This document shows positions 19,793-26,728 of a stretch of 26,728 nucleotides of DNA, piece by piece. Every line of letters begins with the position of its first letter. Within the stretch, counting starts at the first letter, position 1. The translations under genes and the position numbers were made by a program. A model generated the notes under the pieces. It was not told where the DNA came from and ran no database searches. It saw only the letters and a list, made by a program, of their open reading frames with translations. Source of the DNA: Cochliopodium minus (Eukaryota; Discosea; Himatismenida; Cochliopodiidae); assembly GCA_024220525.1 (NCBI GenBank), contig JAMYWO010000190.1:14613-41340 (forward strand), written 5' to 3'.

Positions 19793-19980
19793 TTTTTTTT
19801 TTTTATTTATTTATTCTTTTTTCTCAAATATTTATCTGATTGATCAAAAATAAAATTAAAAGAAAGTGATTGGAAGGATAATTTAAATTGAGGGGGAATT
19901 TTTTCTTTGATAATTGAAGGGAAAAAAGTAGAATTATAAATTCATATTTTAATTTATCTTGATATAAAGTTAGATGAAAT
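19793..19980. other. Spacer between the SH3 gene and NOP56
   Basis: This 188-nt gap should contain the NOP56 promoter and the 3' end of the SH3 gene. It includes T runs and a TTTATTTATTTATT stretch near 19800-19815. Nothing else is recognisable. Confidence 0.35.
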
Positions 19981-20904
19981 TTATAAAGTCTTGACAAAAT
20001 TGGATGGAAAAAATCCACTCTTATCATTAATAGATCCAACCCACCATCCAGATTCGTGTTTATCATAGATTACCTTTGTTAAAAAAAAATTTGATCAAAA
20101 AAAGCAAAAATAAATCAAAGAAATATGAAGATCGGATATATTAGATTATCATTTTGATTGAGGTTTTTACTATAGATTCTCCTTTTTTGAAGGATAATTG
20201 TCTGTTCTTAGGATCACCTTGAAAATCATAAAGTGCAATTGCCTTTTGGATTCTTCTTATGGTGGATGATGGATTGGGGGTTTTACCAGTGGATTGAGTA
20301 AATTTCTTTTCCAGTTCAGAATATTCATCTTCCAATCTGGTTCTGATCTGACTGTTCTCTATCAATAGTTTTTGCAACATGGCCTTTTCTTTTCTTAGAT
20401 TTTCGTTTTCTTTGATCAATTTTTTGCTATCTTTTCTTAATCTTCTATATTTGAGCGAAACCTTTTTATATTTCTCTAGTGTATTGGTTTCTGGCTTATC
20501 ATCTTTCATTACGATATTATTATCTTTATCTGTTGGTTGTTTTTTAAGGGGTGCTTTTTTTCTGATTTTTTTTTTGGTTGGTACCACCTTTTTGTTTGGA
20601 TCTTTCTTTGTCCCTTTATTGTCATCTTCTTCTTCTTCCAATACTATAGGGGCATTTGAAAATTGCTTTTCTAATTTTGATACTTCATCTTCTGATGATT
20701 CTGTTGTATATGATTCTTCTTTATCCTCAAATATTGTATTTGCTGTTTTATATTTCTCTGGATTTGGTGGTTTATCTTTTATTCAAATTAAATACAAGTA
20801 TTATATTGAAAAGCCGAATTTAAAAATGAAATCTAACCTTTTATTGTGGACATGAATGATTCATAGAAATCATTTGAAGAGAAAATATTATTGAAGCCTT
20901 CCAT
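19981..20904 (-). CDS. Coiled-coil protein with C-terminal SH3 domain
   Basis: Three exons (20838-20904, 20171-20775, 19981-20073) give 254 residues from the ATG at 20904 (MEGFNNIFSSND). Residues about 30-80 are acidic (ESYTTESSEDEVSKLE, then EEEEDD), 80-115 are strongly basic (KKKIRKKAPLKK), and about 120-175 form a coiled coil (KYRRLRKDSKKLIKENENL and onward). The SH3 domain at 203-252 is complete once the 97-nt intron is removed: ALYDF, then QLSFKKGES | VIYDKHESGWWVGSI, then SGFFPSNFV. The WW pair and the SNF motif form the usual proline-ligand groove. It probably links a proline-rich partner to a coiled-coil assembly, for example in the actin cortex, but no specific family is recognised. 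Confidence 0.9.
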
Positions 20905-21216
20905 CTTCCTGAACTCAAATTTTTTTTTTTTTTTATTATTTAATTTTCTATTTCAACAAAGCAATGCGAATCAAAGGTAATAATTTCTCTATCAAGCATA
21001 TTATCATTGAATGATAATATCTATCAAATGATTTTGCTGGCCAAAGATTTATCAAGAATTCTTAAATGGGGATTTGTATTGAATCTGAATCATTTTTGAT
21101 TTGAGTTATTCGAAAGAATTTTTTTTTTTTTTTTGATGGCGCCAAAACAAAAATATTGATGGAGAAAACGATCAATCATTCCAACGATAAATAAAAAAAA
21201 AAAAGGATAATTAAAA
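20905..21216. promoter_or_regulatory. Divergent 312-nt spacer between the SH3 and kelch genes
   Basis: The two genes start at its ends on opposite strands, so it should contain both promoters. It has T runs at 20919-20935 and 21120-21134 and an A run just before the kelch ATG. An imperfect palindromic patch, ATTATCATTGAATGATAATATC, lies at 21000-21021. No gene is seen. Confidence 0.4.
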
Positions 21217-23598
21217 ATGAACGATGATAGTGATAGTGATACAGAAATTGCGAGTGAAGAGGAATTGAATAAATCATTTAAACAAATAAAAATGAAGAGC
21301 CCACCACCATCCTCAAGCAAAGAGAAATTTAGGCCGCCAACAAGGGGAGGACATTCTTCAGTGTTTTTCCCAAATATACAACAAATGATATGCTTTGGGG
21401 GATCGAATGAAAAGAATACCAACAACGAATTATATTGTCTATCAGTATCTGGCAAATGGATGGATTGCACAAAATATCAAATTGGGGATATACCATCTCC
21501 AAGGTATGCACATACATGTGTATTTTTTATGAAAAGGTTAAAAAAATTTTAAAAAGCAAAATAATTCCACAAAAAATTTCAATTTATTTTTTTTATATTC
21601 AAATTTGCTTTTTTTAAATAGAATGATAATCTTCGGGGGACTAGATAATAACACCTATTTCTCAGATATGTATCATTTGAATCCCATTATGGATCCATTT
21701 CAATTCCAATGGAATAAGATCATTCCAAAATCTGTTGAAAATCCATGTGGAAGATATGGACATACATTAAATTCTGTAGGAGACAAATTAGTTTTGTTTG
21801 GAGGATTTGGAGCAGAAAGAAGAGCATTAAATGATTTATGGGTTTATGATGTCTTCCAGAATACCTGGACCAAACCCACATTAGAGGGAAATCCGCCAGA
21901 ATCGAGATATTACCACACCACTTCCGTCATTAAAAACAATTTGGTAGTGTATGGAGGGAAAAAAGCGAATATTTATTTCAATGATGTGCATATTTTGAAT
22001 ACATGTAAACAAAAATTGGATATCATTTTTTTTGGATCAAAAATAACGATTATTATTTTATAATAATTATTAATTTATTAATTTATTAATTATATTTTGA
22101 TTCCTTTTTTCACAGTCGCTAAAAAGTGGATCAAAGTGGAACTAAACAACCCATTCCACAACATCCCTATTCCACCACGAGCATACCACAGCGCCACCGT
22201 GATAGGAGACAAAGAACAGTACATCTTCGTGTTAGGAGGGTACGACGGTAAAAACCTTTTCAACGACATACAAATTCTCGACACCGAGGAGATGCTGTGG
22301 TATGAGTACGGTAACATAAATACTATGAGATGCAAACACACCGCCAACGCTTTATCTGAAAATGTGATTTTGGTCTTTGGAGGACATGATGGATCAAAGT
22401 AAAATTTCTTTTTAATATTTTGTTTGTTTTATCTTTTGGTTTTTTATTTATCGTTTTTTTTATTTTCACTTTTTTTGTAATATTGTTTTATTTTTCATAA
22501 TTATTTTTTGATTTCTTATTTTTTTTTTTTTAATTTATTGTTCTTATTCTACACTTTTTTGTTTTGTTATTTTGTTTTTTATTTCATATTTTTTTATCTT
22601 TTAACCATGAAAAATAGATTTTTGAACGACACACGAGACATCTCAAACATCATCGCCAAAATCAACAAAATAAAAACCGACTACCAAAGTCCCAAACAAA
22701 GCATGGGAGAAGGAAAAGAGAACTTAGACAACTTCCAAACCGTCAGCAACACTAAACCCATCAAACTCGGAAACCTCCAAGCCAAGACTGCCAGAGACGA
22801 GGTCATCGAGTTTTCATCCATGTTGGATCAAATCACCAGGCCCACCATCTTGAAAACATTGCCTGTTGAAGGTTCATTTTTTTTGTTTATTATAAATTTT
22901 TTTTTGTATTTTTTGCAGACTTTTTTATTTTTATTTTTTTAATTTTTTTTTTGATTTTGTTTTTAATTATCTCCCATTTTTTAATTTGAATTATTTTCCT
23001 TTTTTTATTTTTTTTCCATTAAAGACTTGGAGAATTTCGAATTTATTTTGCAAGAAGCCCTTCAGGCGATTCAAAAGATCAAAAACAGAAAGAAAGAGGT
23101 CAAAAAAAAAAAGATACAGTTTGGTGAAGTCCATGTGAAGGAGTACCAAAGAGTTGTTGATGGTGGTGGAACTGTTCCTGATGACAATGGCCCTACTTTA
23201 GGTAAATTAAAATTAAAATTAAATTAAACCAATTTAAAATTAATTAAAATTAAATTTAAATTTAAATTAAAAATTAAATCTATGAACATTTGCTTAAATT
23301 AATTTTTTTTTATTGAATATTTAAAGGGTTGGATTGGAGATCAGTCAAAGTACTGAGAAGAAGGCTTTCATCTTTCGAAAACTTCAGAATGGACTCGAGG
23401 GTGGACAGGGAGAACTACATGCAAAAGGGATACATCGCTCCCTCCATACGTGCAAACATTCTCACTAAAAACGGCGCCACTCCCGAAGTAATGAACCACA
23501 ACGTTATGAAAAATCAGGAAATCAAAAAAAACCGTAAGGAGACTGTAAATTGTTCGCAGGGCATCCAGATTTCTGGGTTGCCTATCAACCCTTTGTAA
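21217..23598 (+). CDS. Kelch-repeat protein with a C-terminal VxF-VREY-like motif
   Basis: Six exons (21217-21536, 21622-22004, 22116-22398, 22618-22871, 23025-23201, 23327-23598) give 562 residues. After an acidic start (MNDDSDSDTEIASEEE) comes a kelch propeller at about 44-330, with blades such as RGGHSSVFF-MICFGG, PSPRYAHTCVFF-MIIFGG, GRYGHTLNSVGDKLVLFGG, SRYYHTTSVIKNNLVVYGG, PRAYHSATVI-YIFVLGGYDG and MRCKHTANAL-ILVFGGHDG. The second half is a helical, basic tail. At 444-477 it carries IQFGEVHVKEYQRVV and GPTLGLDWR, close to the VxFxxVxVREYxRxLGDxxxxxxGPPLxLGW motif known from many protist and fungal proteins and of unclear role. Its function is probably as a scaffold. Codon use changes sharply between exons 2 and 3-4. 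Confidence 0.9.
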
Positions 23599-23809
23599 TT
23601 ATTTGATTTCTTTCTTGCAAGAATCCATTTCTTTTTTTCTTCTCCCTTTTGATTGGAACAATTTGTTTTGTTTTTCATTCAAACGAGAAGAACAAATTTT
23701 TAAATAAAAGATAACTTTTTGACAAGGAAAATTTTTTATGAGTAAAAAAAGAAAAAAGTAAGGTTTGTCATATTTTTTAATTAGTCATTTAAGGAAATTT
23801 TTCTTGAGA
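23599..23809. other. Convergent 3' spacer
   Basis: This 211-nt gap lies between the kelch stop and the end of the aldo-keto reductase remnant, which converge on it. It includes an AATAAA-type signal (AAATAAAAG near 23702). Nothing else is seen. Confidence 0.35.
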
Positions 23810-24738
23810 TTAACGAAAGTAATCAAACCAAAAAGGGGAAGTTAATTTGGAACCTTCATTGAAAGCCTCGACGACCTCTTCAGGGAGCTTTTCCTTTAAA
23901 CATGACTCTATGTTTTGAACGAGATGCTCCAATTTAGAACAACCAACAATGACCTTGTCACCTTTAAAAATAAAAATTAATACGAAAAAGATGTAATGAA
24001 AAAGAAATACCTTTATTTCTATCCATTTTAGAATGGTAACATGAAACGATGTGCAGCCTCAGCCATAGGAATGCCTTTTTTTTTGTTTGAGAATAAGGTA
24101 AAGTGTCTATGAAAAGATTATTAAAAATTACTGAATTTCACAAGCTTTTCTGATGAGTTCTATTGCTTGAAAATAGCTCTCTTTCTAATGTTGAAAATTT
24201 ATTTAAAAATTTTACAATATTTTTTAAATTACCCAATATCTAGATTGATATTGCTCATTGAATCAAAACGGTTCCATCTAAAATTTTTGCAAAATTAAAT
24301 TGAAAAAAATAATTTAAAATTTACCGCTAGGAATTTGTTCTTGATTGTGTTTTCCACTATTTTTGTGAAAATTTTAAAATTAAAGATTTTGATTTTTTAC
24401 GTCAATAAACCCCACAAGTCACATTGTAAGCATAAAATCTGATTCTAATCTTCTCAAACAAGGAACAATCTATTAAGGAAAATTGATGTTTTTTTATTTT
24501 TGATATTTTTATTTTTATTTCTTTTTATTTTTGATTAAAAATTTTATTTTTATTTTTGATTAAAAATTTTATTTTTTGTGAAAGATTTTTACCTTTTCCA
24601 CACCACGAGTAATGGGATTGTAAAGACTTTGGTAGATGGTAGAACCTGGGTCCAAATAAAGATTAAAACTCAAAAAAAAAAGTTTGTTAATGTAACCATC
24701 CATTCTTCTGGGAAATGAAATAAATTTCCGCTACTTGC
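23810..24738 (-). pseudogene. 3' half of an AKR7-type aldo-keto reductase with several frame breaks
   Basis: Exon pieces in order follow the C-terminal half of aflatoxin-aldehyde-reductase-like (AKR7) proteins: QVAEIYFISQKNGW (from 24738), IYQSLYNPITRGVEK, IVPCLRRL, IRFYAYN, LLTGKHNQEQIP, NEQYQSRYWKESYFQAIEL, GIPMAEAAHRFML, HSKMDRNKGDKVIVG and finally EEVVEAFNEGSKL with a WFDYFR end and stop at 23812-23810. The reading frame breaks at least four times inside exons, for example RRL/IRFYAYN near 24440 (one G short of LGIRFYAYN), near the NEQYQ exon (24260) and at FML/HSKMD near 24037. The N-terminal half, with the Asp-Tyr-Lys-His catalytic set, is absent. It is therefore a decayed gene, or a badly read contig end. 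AKR7 enzymes reduce aldehydes with NADPH. Confidence 0.72.
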
Positions 24739-24745
24739 CTTTTAT

Positions 24746-24921
24746 TTTAACGAAAATTTTAATTTTTTTATTAATTTATTTGTGTTGGTCTTAATTTTTT
24801 GTTTTTATTGATTTTGTTTTTATTTATTTCTGTGATTTTTATATTACATATGGGTATTTTTGTTAAATAATTAAAATAANAAAAATAAAAAATAAAAAAT
24901 AAAAAATAAAAAATAAAAAAT

Positions 24922-24954
<33 letters not shown>

Positions 24955-25183
24955 CAAAAACAAAACAAAAAATCTTGATTAAAAATCATAAAAAATAAAT
25001 AATAAACTTTAAAAATAAAAAATAAAAAATAAAAAATTGACAAAATTAAACATTAATGACAAGAAAAAATAAAAATAAAAATGTAAAAAATAAAAATAAA
25101 AAACGACAAATATTAAAAAATAAAAAATAAAAAAATAAATAACAAATAATAACAAATATATTTAAATAAAATATAAATAATAC
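24746..25183. repeat. (AAAAAT)n low-complexity tract with one undetermined base
   Basis: This stretch is mostly AAAAAT and close variants (perfect from 24881 to about 24930), with an N at 24880. It separates the GH5 exons from the AKR7 exons. On the minus strand it looks like the TTTTTA-rich introns of the window. No exon of either flanking gene is recognisable in it. The N and the repeat make assembly collapse or a false join likely. Confidence 0.85.
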
Positions 25184-26728
25184 CCTGTAGATCTGATCGC
25201 AGAAACTAAAAATATTAGTTAATTTTTTTTAATAAAATTTAAAAATATACCTATTGATTGCATCCCTGCAACTTGGAAGCTAATAAAAATAAAAAAAAAA
25301 ATTTAAAAAAATTGCTTTAAAAAATAATAATAACTTGATGTCATTGCAACTTCCTCCATCTCTCCAACAAGTCCTTTTTAATTTAAATAAATTAAATGTA
25401 AAAAATTATAATTGGAAAAAAAGATTACCAAGCTTTTTTTTAAAAAAAAAAAAAAATAAAAATACAAGACAATAAAAATAATAAAAATAATATTATAAAT
25501 TTTTTACCGGAAGTGGAATTCCAGGCGTTGTTATCAGGATAAGGCTCGTTGAATGCCTCAAAAATGACATGACTGTTGTTTTTGTAAGCATTAGCAACTT
25601 GGGTCCAAAAAGTAAGTGAGTGGTCAGTGTTTGGCATCGCCAACTGAAAATTAGAAATGAAAAAAAAATTAAAATTTTAAAAACAAAAAAAGCTTTAATT
25701 TGAATTTAAAATCACATTTTTTTTTTTGATAACATTAAAAAGTTATTTAAATTTAAGTTTTTATTTTTATTTATTTTAATGTTTTAGAATTTTTAATCTT
25801 CAAAAAATTTCTTTTTTTTTTTTTACTTGACTGGTAGCTTGTTGAGTCCCTGGTGCAGCCCAGTGAAGATCTTTTGATTTTTTTTTTTTTTGAATCAAAA
25901 AAAAAACTTTTAAAAATTATTGAATTGATTAGAACATACCCAAGATGGAAGCGATCCCTTGTTGATACAACAAATCTACCCATCCTCTTATAGCGTCTTG
26001 GTAGTTCGATCCTCCATATTGTGGTTTAACTCCATTGATCCCGAGCCCTAATTCCAAAAATCCGTTTAAAAGAAAAGATTATTAAAAAGTTAAAAAGTTT
26101 TACAGCAATCTTCATTTAGTGGAATTCTTTTTGAAAATTAAATTAATTAAATCAAAAAAACGAATAAGCAAATAAATATTAATAAATAAAAAAAAAATTA
26201 TTAAATTTAACCTAACTATGTTAATGTTCCACTAATACCATGTGTTAGTTTTGTTTGAAAAAAAATTTTTGAACATTTTGTTTGTTACAGATTTGATGGC
26301 TGACACAAGTTGACTTGTCACAGGTCCCTAAAACAAAATAAAACAAAAAAAGAATAGATCTTTCTTGATTCTTACATCAAATATTCCCCATCCTATTCAA
26401 AATTCAAATCATTTTTTTTTTGAAAAATTTATTTTATTTTACCTTGTATACTTTAAAGTTGGAAAAAAATTACATTAAAAACTGATGAGAATCATATTTT
26501 TTACCAAGCATACTTGATGAAAATAAAATTATTCTTTAATAAAATTAACGTTATATTATTATATACTTCTGAACCAGATTTGGTGGTTCCTCTCAATTTT
26601 ACAACTTGTCCATCAGAATTGAAAATTTGATTTCCTAAGCAAAAAATATAAATATGAAATTTTTTTTATAAAACTTTATCGAGTAAACAGTAAAAACCAA
26701 GAATCGCATCGAAATTAAAACAAAAAAT
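25184..26728 (-). CDS. GH5 cellulase, partial at both ends, unusually rich in microexons
   Basis: Exons in order: 26698-26728 (start off the window, tentative), 26567-26634, 26505-26512, 26443-26450, 26376-26392, 26289-26327, 26212-26231, 26104-26126, 25940-26047, 25827-25870, 25508-25643, 25429-25432, 25335-25373, 25251-25279, 25184-25205. All joins are in frame. The protein reads GQVVKLRGTTKSGSEYACIQ, GWGIFDGPVTSQLVSAIKS, WNINIVRIPLNEDCWLGING, a long YQDAIRGWVDLLYQQGIASI segment, LDLHWAAPG, FEAFNEPYP, then WTCWRDGGSCNDINFQVAGM and SIVSAIRSTG. NEP carries the acid/base Glu of GH5 endoglucanases. The nucleophile Glu lies in the missing C-terminal half. Several exons are 4-23 nt. The coding order stops at the low-complexity tract. 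Confidence 0.88.

Noticed and set aside
24695-24738. Frame break in the first AKR7 exon
   Set aside because: Reading it from phase 2 gives QVAEIYFISQKNGW, a clean match to the family, so no break is needed there.
24771-25043. 90-codon minus-strand open frame through the repeat
   Set aside because: It is a translation of (TTTTTA)n with an N inside and no coding features.
1-26728. CRISPR arrays, tRNA or rRNA genes, transposase genes, bacterial operons or viral genes
   Set aside because: Reading both strands I found no direct-repeat array, cloverleaf, rRNA block or transposase/viral motif; the gene structure is fully eukaryotic.

Overview
This window is nuclear DNA of an AT-rich, intron-dense single-celled eukaryote. 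The gene content fits an amoeboid protist: chitinase, cellulase, ankyrin and LRR proteins, a large GPI-type surface protein, mitochondrial EF-G and NOP56. I cannot name the species. Genes use the standard code (TAA, and once TGA, as terminal stops). Introns are GT-AG, mostly about 45-100 nt, with GTAAAT/GTAAAA/GTAATT donors and T-rich or AAAG acceptors. I spliced every gene by hand; nine of the complete models close exactly in frame from ATG to stop.

Layout, left to right: a possible first exon of a secreted protein (minus, running off the left edge); an LRR protein, mitochondrial elongation factor G1 and a small ankyrin protein (all minus); then, across a shared 438-nt spacer, a GH18 chitinase, a 2-oxoglutarate/Fe(II) oxygenase with a FBXO9-like tail, and an unrecognised protein that looks like a class I glutamine-amidotransferase-like fold (all plus). 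Next, on the minus strand, come a large secreted surface protein, an ankyrin/coiled-coil protein, the snoRNP core protein NOP56 and a coiled-coil/SH3 protein. A 312-nt divergent spacer leads to a plus-strand kelch protein. The right end (minus) holds the 5' half of a GH5 cellulase and the 3' half of an AKR7-type aldo-keto reductase, joined across an (AAAAAT)n tract that contains one undetermined base.

The genes do not form an operon or pathway. The secreted hydrolases (GH18, GH5) suit a phagotroph that digests fungal, plant or bacterial cover material; EF-G, NOP56 and the ankyrin, SH3 and kelch proteins are housekeeping or scaffold functions.

The most unusual feature is splicing. Several genes only read through if microexons of 4, 7, 8, 8, 10, 14, 15 and 17 nt are accepted, including two consecutive 8-nt exons in the cellulase, a 15-nt exon carrying the iron-binding HxD of the oxygenase, and a NOP56 first exon whose coding part is only the ATG. 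Two further points stand out: third-position GC rises steeply from 5' to 3' inside genes, and a 37-nt piece of the kelch gene (exon end plus splice donor) is repeated inside an intron of the surface-protein gene. Frame breaks are confined to one exon of the surface gene and to the AKR7 remnant.
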